DNA of 37,397 bases from contig NZ_JAMFSB010000406.1 of assembly GCF_026225065.1 (NCBI RefSeq), positions 1 through 37,397 of the forward strand, written 5' to 3'. How positions within the stretch are numbered: the stretch's first letter is position 1; each line of letters opens with the position of its first letter. This DNA is from Paraburkholderia sp. (GTDB lineage: Bacteria; Pseudomonadota; Gammaproteobacteria; Burkholderiales; Burkholderiaceae). Positions 23,752 through 31,774 of this stretch are shown here, in pieces. The position numbers were made by a program, and so were the translations under genes. The notes under the pieces are model-generated. The model made no database searches, had not been told where the DNA came from, and saw only the letters and a program-made list of their open reading frames with translations.

Positions 23752-25922
23752 GGTGCCGGCCTTTGCGCAATATTTTGTTCGACCAACTCAAGAATCGCCT
23801 TCGACTGGTAGCCCTTCGCCAGTAGACGCACCTGCTCCGCGAACGGGACATAGCGTGCGTCGAGTGCCGCGACGCGCTCGCTCCAGAGCGAAATTTCCCT
23901 CATGTCCCCGTGACGGGCGAGGCGGTGCAACTCGTTCATTTCCTGAGGTGGCACTGCAAGACTCGCTTCGGACAACGACACGCCCTGTTGCACGGCGGTG
24001 GCGGTTGCCGTCGCCGGCACTGCTGCATACGTCCACTCCAGGCCGAGCAACGCCGCGATCTTCGCAAGCAGCCGGTCGAAATCGACTGGCTTCGGAAGAA
24101 AGGCATTCACGCCGGCATCGAGGCTCCGTTTCTCGTCAGTGCCGGACGGACTCGCGGACATCGCGATGATCGGCACATCCGCAATGCCCGGCGACTGGCG
24201 CAACCGCTGCGTCACTTCGAGGCCGTCCATGTCGGACATCACGATATCTGTAACAACCAGGGACGGCCGCTCGTGTTGCGCCTGTGCAAGCCCTTCACGA
24301 CCGGTCGCTGCTTCGACGGTGTCGAAGCCGAGCCGCTCGAGCAACGCAACGACAACCGCCCGATTGACCGGCACGTCGTCGATCACCAGCACCTTCTTGC
24401 GCGGACCGTCGTAACCCGTCGCATCCCGCGCGGGCGGCGCAATCACCGGGACGTCCAGCAACGCAAGCGCCGCCGCAAGCTCGAACCAGAATACGCTGCC
24501 TTCTCCAAGCCGGCTTTCGACGTGGATCTCTGCGCCCATCGCACGCAAGAACTGGCGGCTAATCGCAAGACCCAGCCCCGTGCCGCCAATTCGCCGCTCG
24601 TGACCGCCGACCTGTTCAAAGGGCTCGAAAATCGTCTCCAACTGCTCAGCGAGCATGCCGACACCCGTGTCCCGTACCTCAAAGCGCACCGCCCCCGACT
24701 CAGCCCTCATGATATGCAGACTCACGCTGCCATGGTCGGTGAATTTGACGGCATTCGCGAGCAGATTGAGCAGCACCTGGCGCAGGCGTTGTCCGTCTGC
24801 GCGCACGCCGGCAGGCGCATCGACAGCGATTTCGCAGATGAAATCCAGACCCTTTTGCTCCGCTTTCACACTGATGATCTCGCGCAGCACGTCAACCAGC
24901 CCCCCCAACGGCACGTCGCCGATCTGGACACGCAATTTGCCGGCTTCGATCTTTGCGAAGTCGAGCGTGTCGTCGATCAGCGTCAACAGGTGTTCGCCAC
25001 TGCGCTGGATCACCGCAACACCTTCGAGCTGCCGCTCGCCGAGCGCAGGGTCACGCCGCAGGATCTGGGCGTAGCCGAGAATACCGTTCAGCGGCGTGCG
25101 CAGTTCGTGGCTCATATTGGCCAGAAACTCGCCCTTGGCGCGGTTCGCCGCCTCGGCGGCCTGGCGCGCCTCGCGCTCCATCACGGCCGCGCGCTCCTCG
25201 AGATACGCATGATGCAGCCGCGCGCCCATCGCGTTGAAAGCCGCCACCACGCGGTCGAGTTCATCCGGTGCGTTGGGTGCCCGCCGCTGCAGGCCAAGCG
25301 GTTGCGGCGTCTCGCGAAAATCGTAGTCGCCCACGCCACTCGCGATCGCAGCAAGATGCCGCGTCACGAGCCGGGACAGGATGTAGATCGCGAACAACGA
25401 AACCAGGAACGTATTGGCCGCCTGGCTCACAAGAATGAGCAGCGCCGTATGCGTCAGTTCGTGGTACAGATTAGCCAGCGTGGCCTGGACATAGAGCGTG
25501 CCGATCCGCTGATCCTTGCCCTGCACCCGGTAGAGCAGCGGAAATTCGCGGGCTATTGACGGACCGGCCGTGCGCCGCCCCGCCGTCACGACCATCGGCG
25601 CAGCGCTCGCACCGGCTTCGACAACCTCCGCGGCGCAGATATCTTCGAGACGCAGAATGCCATCCAGCTCGATTTGCAGTTGCGGCTGATCGAGCCGCCA
25701 GAGCGCCTCGCCGACGCCGCCGCCGTAGCTTCTGTCGATGTCCGCGAGACGATTTTGGACCAGTTCGATTCCTCGGTCATAATCACGGTAGAGTTGCAGC
25801 GCAGTCAGCAAAAGCGTGACTACGCAGCTGAAAAGGAATACCGTCGCGAGAAGCCGCAGAACCACGCTGTGGCGAAAGCGATTGAGCGAACCCCACCATG
25901 CGCCGAACGTGTTGAGAGCCAT
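23748..25922 (-). CDS. Transmembrane hybrid sensor histidine kinase
   Basis: The 724-residue kinase has a membrane helix (about 22-44), a periplasmic sensor domain (about 45-158), a second helix (about 159-182), and a HAMP-like linker. HisKA with His272 in NMSHELRTPLNG and a HATPase (N box near 390, DTGVG near 418) follow. The receiver domain has Asp559 in VVTDIVMSDMDG. A helical tail of about 70 residues (640-724, ending LELVEQNIAQ) is of the kind seen at the end of several hybrid kinases. The soluble receiver-PAS-kinase downstream could receive its phosphate. The N-terminus is 115 bp from the divergent solute-binding-protein gene. Confidence 0.94.
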   Translation of the reverse strand: MALNTFGAWWGSLNRFRHSVVLRLLATVFLFSCVVTLLLTALQLYRDYDRGIELVQNRLADIDRSYGGGVGEALWRLDQPQLQIELDGILRLEDICAAEVVEAGASAAPMVVTAGRRTAGPSIAREFPLLYRVQGKDQRIGTLYVQATLANLYHELTHTALLILVSQAANTFLVSLFAIYILSRLVTRHLAAIASGVGDYDFRETPQPLGLQRRAPNAPDELDRVVAAFNAMGARLHHAYLEERAAVMEREARQAAEAANRAKGEFLANMSHELRTPLNGILGYAQILRRDPALGERQLEGVAVIQRSGEHLLTLIDDTLDFAKIEAGKLRVQIGDVPLGGLVDVLREIISVKAEQKGLDFICEIAVDAPAGVRADGQRLRQVLLNLLANAVKFTDHGSVSLHIMRAESGAVRFEVRDTGVGMLAEQLETIFEPFEQVGGHERRIGGTGLGLAISRQFLRAMGAEIHVESRLGEGSVFWFELAAALALLDVPVIAPPARDATGYDGPRKKVLVIDDVPVNRAVVVALLERLGFDTVEAATGREGLAQAQHERPSLVVTDIVMSDMDGLEVTQRLRQSPGIADVPIIAMSASPSGTDEKRSLDAGVNAFLPKPVDFDRLLAKIAALLGLEWTYAAVPATATATAVQQGVSLSEASLAVPPQEMNELHRLARHGDMREISLWSERVAALDARYVPFAEQVRLLAKGYQSKAILELVEQNIAQRPAP

Positions 25923-26037
25923 ATTCCCCCGCGAGTGCCCTGGTTCTCGTTTTGCCTATTCTGCACTCGTTGCCGATCCGCGGTCTACCCATAGAGCGCC
26001 GGGTAGCAGCGCGCCACGGCGCCGAAGCGCCCTCTCA

Positions 26038-26913
26038 GTGGTGCGTGGCGTCGCGGCGGGGCTGCTTGTCTGCGCTGCAACCGCCCTGCCAGCGTTCGCC
26101 CTGGATACCGTCAAACCACTAAAGTCTGATGAATTCCGGGTTCGCTACGCCTACCCATTCGAACTCCTTACGGAAGTACTCAAACGTACGACGCCAACCT
26201 ACGGCCCTTACGTCGAAGAGCCCTACACCGAAACCATTTCGGTCGCGCGTTCGCATGAAGAAGCCCTGAAGGGCGACCGCATCAACATCATGATCAGCGA
26301 TGCTGGACACAAGGAATTCGACGAGGACATGATTCCCGTTCCGTTCCCGATCGACAAGGGGCTGCTCGGCTACCGCGTTGCGCTGATCGACTCGGATAAC
26401 CAGTCGAAGATCGACGCCGTTCAGACGCTCGAGCAACTCCGCACGCTGTCGGTCGGCCAGGGAAGCAACTGGGGCGACCTCCGCGTCTATGAATACAACC
26501 ATGTGCCCGTAAGAACCGCACAAACCTACGAATCGCTTTTTCTGATGCTTTTACATGGACGTTTCGACCTGTTTCCACGGGGTGTCACGGAGGCCCCGGG
26601 GGAAGTACGTGCTTATGGCCCTCAGTATCCGCGCCTGGCGATAGATCGGCATCTGCTGATCCGCTATCCGTTTGCGCAGTTCTTTTATGTCAGCAAGTCA
26701 GAGCCGCGCCTCGCCGCCCGCATCCGCGATGGGCTCGAGCAAATGAAAAAAGACGGCAGCTTCGACGCGTTCTTCAACCAGCATTTCGCGCGGCAACTAG
26801 TCGATCTCAAACTGCCGGATCGTACGGTCATCGAACTCCAGAATCCGTACTTGCCCGCATGGGTTCCGTTGTCTCGCAAGGACCTCTGGTTCGATCCCAA
26901 TTCGCTGCGCTAG
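26038..26913 (+). CDS. Periplasmic solute-binding protein (SBP_bac_3-like)
   Basis: The 291-residue product has an apparent signal peptide (VVRGVAAGLLVCAATALPAFA), then a type-II periplasmic-binding-like domain (about 30-270; SDEFRVRYAYPFELLTEVLKR near the start, ESLFLMLLHGRFDLFPRG, and a C-terminal GLEQMKKDGSFDAFFNQHF typical of the family-3 fold). The only in-frame ATG, at 25816, lies inside the divergent kinase gene and would add 74 residues without a signal peptide. The GTG at 26038 is therefore preferred; GTG 26041 is equally possible, and no strong ribosome-binding site is seen. Head-to-head position with the kinase suggests that it may be a sensory partner of its periplasmic domain. 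Confidence 0.75.
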   Translation: MVRGVAAGLLVCAATALPAFALDTVKPLKSDEFRVRYAYPFELLTEVLKRTTPTYGPYVEEPYTETISVARSHEEALKGDRINIMISDAGHKEFDEDMIPVPFPIDKGLLGYRVALIDSDNQSKIDAVQTLEQLRTLSVGQGSNWGDLRVYEYNHVPVRTAQTYESLFLMLLHGRFDLFPRGVTEAPGEVRAYGPQYPRLAIDRHLLIRYPFAQFFYVSKSEPRLAARIRDGLEQMKKDGSFDAFFNQHFARQLVDLKLPDRTVIELQNPYLPAWVPLSRKDLWFDPNSLR

Positions 26914-26943
26914 CCGGCTGCCAGCCTGTTGACGCAAGCCTGA

Positions 26944-27252
26944 TTAGCCGGCCATGGCGAGGGTATCCGGCACCGTGGCGTGCAACAGAACCTCGTCCAC
27001 CAGATCCGCCACATTCAGCAAGGTCCGCACAACCGCGCCACCCAGCAGTTCACTGTGGGTTTTCCGCAGTTCCCATAAGGTCTCACCGAGCCTGCGAATC
27101 GATGCGGGCTCGCTATCGGTCAATGGCCAGCAATGCAGCAGATACGCCAGCGACGTGACGTTTCGCTGCTCACACCATGTGTCGAACAGATGCATACAGA
27201 TCGAACTGATCTGCTCCACTGCATTTTCGCGCTCGGACAGATAGGGAACCAT
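26944..27252 (-). CDS. Small hypothetical protein (102 aa)
   Basis: I do not recognise this family. The 102 residues are helical and begin MVPYLSERENAVEQISSIC, with several Cys and Leu-rich heptad-like stretches (LLGGAVVRTLLNVADLVDEVLL). There is no signal peptide or catalytic motif. No strong ribosome-binding site is present, although the composition is much more protein-like than the opposite strand. It converges on the solute-binding-protein gene with a 30-bp gap. A regulatory-looking dyad lies 108-121 bp upstream at 27360-27373. Confidence 0.55.
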   Translation of the reverse strand: MVPYLSERENAVEQISSICMHLFDTWCEQRNVTSLAYLLHCWPLTDSEPASIRRLGETLWELRKTHSELLGGAVVRTLLNVADLVDEVLLHATVPDTLAMAG

Positions 27253-27359
27253 GACGCACCAACCGGGTAAACGATTTCGATATCCAATGCTAGGCGCGCG
27301 GTCAACGCGTTGCAGTCAGGAAGCGTGGAAAATGCCCGACATGGATGCTGAATCGATGG

Positions 27360-27373
27360 TAAGGAAATCCTTA
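27360..27373. promoter_or_regulatory. Near-perfect dyad TAAGGA-AA-TCCTTA
   Basis: A 6-bp inverted repeat with a 2-base spacer lies upstream of the 102-residue gene. It resembles the cores at 21451-21465 and 34371-34385 (AGGGAAATCCT-like). A separate weaker hairpin GTCGAT/ATCGAC occurs at 27389-27409 downstream of the ABC-2 permease gene. Confidence 0.45.
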
Positions 27374-27430
27374 ATGTGTCGTTGCAGGGTCGATAAGGGC
27401 TGAATCGACGGACCGGAGCATAGCAACCCG

Positions 27431-28192
27431 TCAGCTCTTCAACCGGTACCCCGTCTTGAAGATCCACGCGATGATAACCAGAAAAATAGCCAGAAACAGC
27501 GCAGTCATACCGAGACTTACCGCGACGTCCACATCTGCCATACCGTAGAAACTCCAGCGAAAGCCGCTCACCAGGTACACGATCGGATTGAACAGGGTAA
27601 CGACCTTCCAGAACGGCGGCAACATGTTGACCGCATAAAAGCTTCCGCCGAGAAACGTCAGCGGCGTGATGATCAGCAGCGGCACGAGCTGCAGCTTCTC
27701 GAAACTGTCCGCCCAGATGCCGATGATGAAGCCAAACAGGCTAAACGTCACCGCCGTGAGCACCAGGAACAGCACCATCCAGAACGGATGCAGCACCTGC
27801 AGCGGCACAAAGAGCCCTGCGGTGGCGAGAATGATCAGCCCCAATAGAATCGATTTGGTCGCAGCCGCACCGACATAGCTCACCACGATCTCAAGATACG
27901 AGACCGGCGCCGACAGCAACTCGTAGATCGTTCCCGTGAACCTTGGAAAGTAGATCCCAAACGACGCATTCGAAATGCTTTGCGACAACAGCGACAACAT
28001 GATCAGCCCCGGCACGATGAACGCACCGTAAGTGATGCCGTCCACTTCCTTGATACGCGAGCCGATTGCCGCGCCGAATACGACGAAATACAGCGAAGTG
28101 GAAATCACCGGCGCGATGATGCTCTGCATCAGAGTGCGCCAGGTGCGCGCCATTTCGAACTTGTAGATTGCGCGGATTGCGTAAATGTTCAT
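27431..28192 (-). CDS. ABC-2 type exporter permease
   Basis: The 253-residue inner-membrane protein has about six hydrophobic helices and the ABC-2 pattern: a cytosolic start ([18 protein letters not shown]), then [15 protein letters not shown], and late [35 protein letters not shown]. It resembles the YadH/NodJ family, whose members export lipids, polysaccharides or drugs. Its start overlaps the stop of the ATPase gene by ATGA. Together they form a two-gene exporter with no other genes in the unit. Confidence 0.92.
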   Translation of the reverse strand: MNIYAIRAIYKFEMARTWRTLMQSIIAPVISTSLYFVVFGAAIGSRIKEVDGITYGAFIVPGLIMLSLLSQSISNASFGIYFPRFTGTIYELLSAPVSYLEIVVSYVGAAATKSILLGLIILATAGLFVPLQVLHPFWMVLFLVLTAVTFSLFGFIIGIWADSFEKLQLVPLLIITPLTFLGGSFYAVNMLPPFWKVVTLFNPIVYLVSGFRWSFYGMADVDVAVSLGMTALFLAIFLVIIAWIFKTGYRLKS

Positions 28193-29115
28193 TGATCACC
28201 TCTGAGCAGACTGACGAAGATGTCTTCGAGCGAACTCTGCGTCGTCTGCAGATCCTTGAAGCGAATGCCTGCGTCCTCCAGCGCTTTGAGCAAGGCAATG
28301 ATGCTGTTTTGCTCGCGTTCCGTATCGTAGGTATAGATCAACTCGCTGCCGTCCGCGGAGAGTGCGAGGCGATAGTCCGCGAGCGCCAGCGGCACCTGTT
28401 CCAGCGGGCTTTCGAGTTGCAGTGTCAGTTGCTTCTTGCCGAGCTTGCGCATCAGTTCGGCCTTGTCTTCGACCAGCATGATCTCGCCCGCGTTGATCAC
28501 GCCGATGCGGTCAGCCATTTCTTCAGCTTCGTCGATATAGTGCGTGGTGAGAATGATGGTCACACCGCTAGCGCTCAGCGAGCGCACCAGTTGCCACATG
28601 TCGCGCCGCAACTCGACGTCGACACCCGCCGTGGGTTCGTCGAGAAACAGCACGCGCGGTTCGTGCGAAAGCGCTTTGGCGATCAGCACGCGGCGTTTCA
28701 TGCCGCCCGAAAGCTGGATGATCTTGTTGTTGCGCTTGTCCCACAGCGACAGGTCCCGGAGCACTTTCTCGATGTAGGCAGGGTTCGCCGGTTTGCCGAA
28801 CAGTCCGCGGCTAAACGAGACCGTGGCCCAGACCGTCTCGAACGCGTCGGTAGTGAGCTCTTGCGGCACCAGACCGATCAGAGAACGCGCCGCCCGGTAA
28901 GCAGTGCCAATATCATGACCGTCCACCACCACGGAGCCTTCCGACGCCTTCACGATGCCGCAAATGATACTGATCAGCGTGGTTTTGCCGGCACCGTTCG
29001 GACCCAGCAACGCGAAGATCTCACCGCGGCGAATCGACAGATTGATGTTTTTAAGCGCGTGGAAACCGGACGCGTAGGTCTTGGAGAGATTCGTGACCGA
29101 GACGACAGGCTGCAT
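28189..29115 (-). CDS. ABC-2 type exporter ATPase
   Basis: This 308-residue ATPase has Walker [11 protein letters not shown]-loop with [10 protein letters not shown], a signature QLSGGMKRR, Walker [13 protein letters not shown] and switch His in [12 protein letters not shown]. The C-terminal 80 residues form a small regulatory domain ending FVSLLRGDQ. This pattern is that of NodI/YadG/DrrA-type exporters. It sits directly upstream of the partner permease with a 4-bp overlap. The transported substrate cannot be read from the sequence. Confidence 0.94.
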   Translation of the reverse strand: MQPVVSVTNLSKTYASGFHALKNINLSIRRGEIFALLGPNGAGKTTLISIICGIVKASEGSVVVDGHDIGTAYRAARSLIGLVPQELTTDAFETVWATVSFSRGLFGKPANPAYIEKVLRDLSLWDKRNNKIIQLSGGMKRRVLIAKALSHEPRVLFLDEPTAGVDVELRRDMWQLVRSLSASGVTIILTTHYIDEAEEMADRIGVINAGEIMLVEDKAELMRKLGKKQLTLQLESPLEQVPLALADYRLALSADGSELIYTYDTEREQNSIIALLKALEDAGIRFKDLQTTQSSLEDIFVSLLRGDQ

Positions 29116-29220
29116 GGAGGATACGGGGGCGGACGCAGCTGCCGGTTGGGTTTGCCGGGCCGTAGCCCGGAGAGATGTTTCAGAATCGATGATGATTCTC
29201 GCAATGTAAAGGAAAGCGCG

Positions 29221-29763
29221 TTATCGCTGGGGCATCTCGAACACGAGACAAGTCGTCGTGGCATGCGCATACAAAGTGCCGTCGGGCCCGACCAGGCGCG
29301 CCTCCGCGGTTGCCAGCTGGCGGCCGCAATGAATCACTTTGCCCTCTGCGCGCACACGTTTTACGCGAGGCGTCAGTCCCTTGACGTAGTTCACGCTGAG
29401 TTCGGCCGTGGTGTAGCCCCGGCCAGGCGGCATCTTCGTGTGTACGGAACAGCCAAGTGCCGAATCGAGCAGTGTGGCGACCCAGCCGCCGTGAACCGTG
29501 CCGAGGGGGTTCAGGTGCTGTGCTCGCGGTTCCCCCTGAAAAACGCAGCGGCCGTCACTGGCTTCCACAATCGTGAAGTCCAGGGTCTTCGCTATCGCCG
29601 CGTAGGGTACTTCGCCGCGCAGCATGGCCTGCAGGAATTCCAGCCCGGTCTTGCCGGCGACCTGTTCGGGGCTCGCCAGTCCAGGACCTGGACCCGCTTC
29701 CAGCCGGCTCACAATCTCCGCCTCCTCGGCGAGCCATGTCTCGATCACTTGTTCGGATGTCAC
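29221..29763 (-). CDS. PaaI-family hotdog thioesterase
   Basis: The 180-residue protein has a hotdog-fold thioesterase core (about 60-175) with the GTVHGGWVATLLDSALGCSV helix that holds the catalytic acid or its equivalent and the later GYTTAELSVNYVKGLTP strand. It would hydrolyse an acyl-CoA thioester. The GTG at 29763 is chosen over the longer ATG frame from 29928: GGAGA lies about nine bases before it. The upstream extension has no family resemblance. The N-terminal 45 residues (EQVIETWLAEEAEIVSRLEA) form an extra helical segment. It is monocistronic as far as can be seen. Confidence 0.88.
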   Translation of the reverse strand: MTSEQVIETWLAEEAEIVSRLEAGPGPGLASPEQVAGKTGLEFLQAMLRGEVPYAAIAKTLDFTIVEASDGRCVFQGEPRAQHLNPLGTVHGGWVATLLDSALGCSVHTKMPPGRGYTTAELSVNYVKGLTPRVKRVRAEGKVIHCGRQLATAEARLVGPDGTLYAHATTTCLVFEMPQR

Positions 29764-29974
29764 TGGAAATCTCCGTGTTTTATTGATGTTTTGCGCGGAC
29801 TGGCGCCGCTCAGCCGCCCTCCGCGCGTGCCATCTTTCGCTCCAGACTGGCACGCACCGTCGGCCATTCGGTGTCAATGATACTGAAGCGCACGGAATTT
29901 CGCTTACGGCATGGCGCAACCCCGCCATCGCGGCGAGGGGATTAAAGCGCTCTCAGGAAATGAGAGACGCAAAT

Positions 29975-29995
29975 CCGCGGCCATTGCGGCCGCGG
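29975..29995 (-). terminator. Candidate terminator after chemosensory operon
   Basis: A perfect 8-bp GC-rich stem (CCGCGGCC with GGCCGCGG) and 5-base loop lies 48 bp downstream of the cheY stop. In the minus direction the stem is followed by ATTTG and a mildly T-rich stretch. Confidence 0.55.
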
Positions 29996-30042
29996 CAATC
30001 CAGGCGTGCATAGGCTAAGCGCCCCTGCACACCCGGTGTCAA

Positions 30043-30408
30043 TCAACTTGCCAGCTTCCTGAACGTTTCCAGCACGGCATCGCCCTTGAACGGTTTGACG
30101 ATCCAGCCCTTCACGCCCGCTGCCTTGCCCCGTTCCTTCATGGCCGGGCTGCTTTCGGTGGTCAGCATGATGACGTTGACCGTGCTGTTGCCGAGTTCGC
30201 CGCGGATCTTTTCGACCATCGTCAGGCCGTCCATGTTCGGCATGTTGACGTCGCTGATCACGAGCCTGATGCCAGGGTTGCCTCTGAGCTTGGTGAGGCC
30301 GTCTTTGCCGTCCACTGCCGTATCGACGTCAAGGCCATTTTTCTTCAGAAAGCCGGCGACCTCGTCACGCACCGTGCTCGAGTCATCCACAACAAGAATT
30401 TTCGACAT
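30043..30408 (-). CDS. CheY-like single-domain response regulator
   Basis: The 121-residue protein is a stand-alone receiver domain. It has Asp8-Asp9 in the acidic pocket, phospho-acceptor Asp53 in VISDVNMPNMDG, Thr83 in MLTTES, and Lys105 in IVKPF. No output domain follows. It is the last gene of a minus-strand cassette with a CheA-like kinase, MCP-like protein and CheX-like phosphatase candidate. A 43-bp gap separates it from the CheX-like gene. It probably accepts phosphate from the Hpt His of the kinase. Its output may be flagellar or other; nothing in the window decides. Confidence 0.93.
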   Translation of the reverse strand: MSKILVVDDSSTVRDEVAGFLKKNGLDVDTAVDGKDGLTKLRGNPGIRLVISDVNMPNMDGLTMVEKIRGELGNSTVNVIMLTTESSPAMKERGKAAGVKGWIVKPFKGDAVLETFRKLAS

Positions 30409-30451
30409 GTCTATTTCCTATGGCATCAATCAAAGTAAGTCGAGGCCGGTT

Positions 30452-31003
30452 TCAAAACAGTTCAAGTTCACCGCTGGTATCTTCGACCGCGCTCGCTTCG
30501 GCGACAAAATCGATCGGCGCATGCGCGCACATGCAGATCGTCGCACCCAAGCTAACAGCATCGTTGATCGACACGGCATACGACGCCAGAAACTCCGGCT
30601 TGAGTGCCTCCAGATACGGTATGCAACGCGCGCTCAGCACATAAGGGGTAGACATGCCTAGATCCGGAAAGTACTGGAGCAACTCCTGATTCACGGCTCC
30701 ACAGCACAGATTGCAGATCTCAAGGAACACTTCAAGGAATGGACGCTCCGACTCTTCCCCAAGAAAGTAGTTTTGGGTACGCTCGTCTTCATCGTAGTGA
30801 AGAATCAGCAACAGACGGAACGCGATGCCCGAGATCGTCAGGATAACCAGGTTGCCATCGGGCGGGCTGTGCGCGCCATGCGCACCCGCTGGCGCGATTT
30901 CGCAGATATCGCCCGCCTCCATCGTGAGGCGAGATCTGGTCGCCCTGAAGAAGATGCGTTCGAGGCTTTCCTTTGCATGGGTACTGATCACGTCGATACC
31001 CAC
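30452..31003 (-). CDS. CheC/CheX-like CheY-phosphatase candidate
   Basis: The 183-residue protein is not strongly recognisable by overall sequence. It contains a CheC/CheX-style active-site pattern: E91-x3-E95-x2-N98-x21-P120 in EVFLEICNLCCG...DLGMSTP. The family consensus is D/S-x3-E-x2-N-x22-P. Glu and Asn carry out CheY-P hydrolysis in those families. A 5' part (about 1-85) has beta strands and ends NYFLGEE. The GTG start at 31003 overlaps the MCP stop (TAG/GTG share one base). The neighbour order kinase, receptor, this gene, CheY fits a phosphatase role. A generic chemotaxis scaffold is the alternative. Confidence 0.68.
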   Translation of the reverse strand: MGIDVISTHAKESLERIFFRATRSRLTMEAGDICEIAPAGAHGAHSPPDGNLVILTISGIAFRLLLILHYDEDERTQNYFLGEESERPFLEVFLEICNLCCGAVNQELLQYFPDLGMSTPYVLSARCIPYLEALKPEFLASYAVSINDAVSLGATICMCAHAPIDFVAEASAVEDTSGELELF

Positions 31004-31725
31004 TAGTGAAGCGTCGCCTGAAACTGGTTAGCCAGCGACTCGACGCTCGAGAGCGACGCGGTAATCATCTTGCCGCCTGCCTGGATGTCCTGGAAGGTCG
31101 CCGTGGTCGTGAGGTCGTTTCTATGCAGACTGTCGCGGTAACTCTTCGACAGCTCTTCGGAGCGCGCGGCGAGTGCCCGCACCTCGCTTGCCACGACCGC
31201 GAAGCCACGGCCTGCCGTGCCCGCACGGGCTGCCTCGATCGACGCATTCAACGAAACGATCACCACGTGGCGAACAATCGAAGACAGCTCGCGGTTTTTC
31301 GTGTGCATGTCCTGGTTCTGCGTCATTAGCGAGATCATCTGTTCGTGCCAGCGCTCGAACGTGCCCGCCAGACCTTTGAGGCGCGCCGCTTCAGCCGCAA
31401 GCTGAGCGGCCTTATGCGCCAACTGGTCCTTGCTGTCGAGCACGGCCTTCAGCTCCGCGCGCACCGAGTCCGCACTGTCCGACTGCGTCTTAAGCTCGTC
31501 ACGCAACCCGGCGAGCGTGGCTTCGAGTTCTTGCATGTGTTGCTCGTGCATGCTGATCAACTCGCTTTGCGAGGCGCTTGCCTGCGAAAGCGTTTCCGTC
31601 TGACGATCTGCTTCTGAGCGCAAGCGGTGCATCGCTTTGGCGCTCGCGAGCCGGTGCGCGGCCAGCGCCACGAGGGCGGTGACGGCGCTGCCAGCCAGCG
31701 CTGCTACTAGAACCTGTTGAATCAC
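31003..31725 (-). CDS. Minimal methyl-accepting chemotaxis-type protein
   Basis: The 240-residue protein has one N-terminal membrane helix (about 3-23, VLVAALAGSAVTALVALAAHR), a long coiled coil (about 35-150), and the MCP hairpin tip (about 157-190, LNASIEAARAGTAGRGFAVVASEVRALAARS). Only about 50 residues follow the tip, so the return coiled coil is truncated. There is no periplasmic sensor, HAMP domain or obvious methylation helix. GTG at 31725 is chosen because AGGA sits about 8 bases upstream; the frame extends to 31848 but the added 41 residues are basic and overlap the kinase gene. The tip normally contacts CheA and CheW. Here only a CheA-like kinase is present. Confidence 0.82.
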   Translation of the reverse strand: MIQQVLVAALAGSAVTALVALAAHRLASAKAMHRLRSEADRQTETLSQASASQSELISMHEQHMQELEATLAGLRDELKTQSDSADSVRAELKAVLDSKDQLAHKAAQLAAEAARLKGLAGTFERWHEQMISLMTQNQDMHTKNRELSSIVRHVVIVSLNASIEAARAGTAGRGFAVVASEVRALAARSEELSKSYRDSLHRNDLTTTATFQDIQAGGKMITASLSSVESLANQFQATLH

Positions 31726-31774
31726 AGCCAATCCTTCCGAATGTCCATTACGCCGAGGGGCAAGAGTCAGCCGC

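Noticed and set aside
23910..25559. Plus-strand open frame of 549 codons opposite the hybrid kinase
   Set aside because: It mirrors the kinase codon structure and shows no motifs, while the minus frame has all kinase boxes.
28168..29880. Plus-strand open frame of 570 codons opposite the ABC-2 ATPase and thioesterase
   Set aside because: Same GC-driven shadow effect; it spans two clear genes on the other strand.
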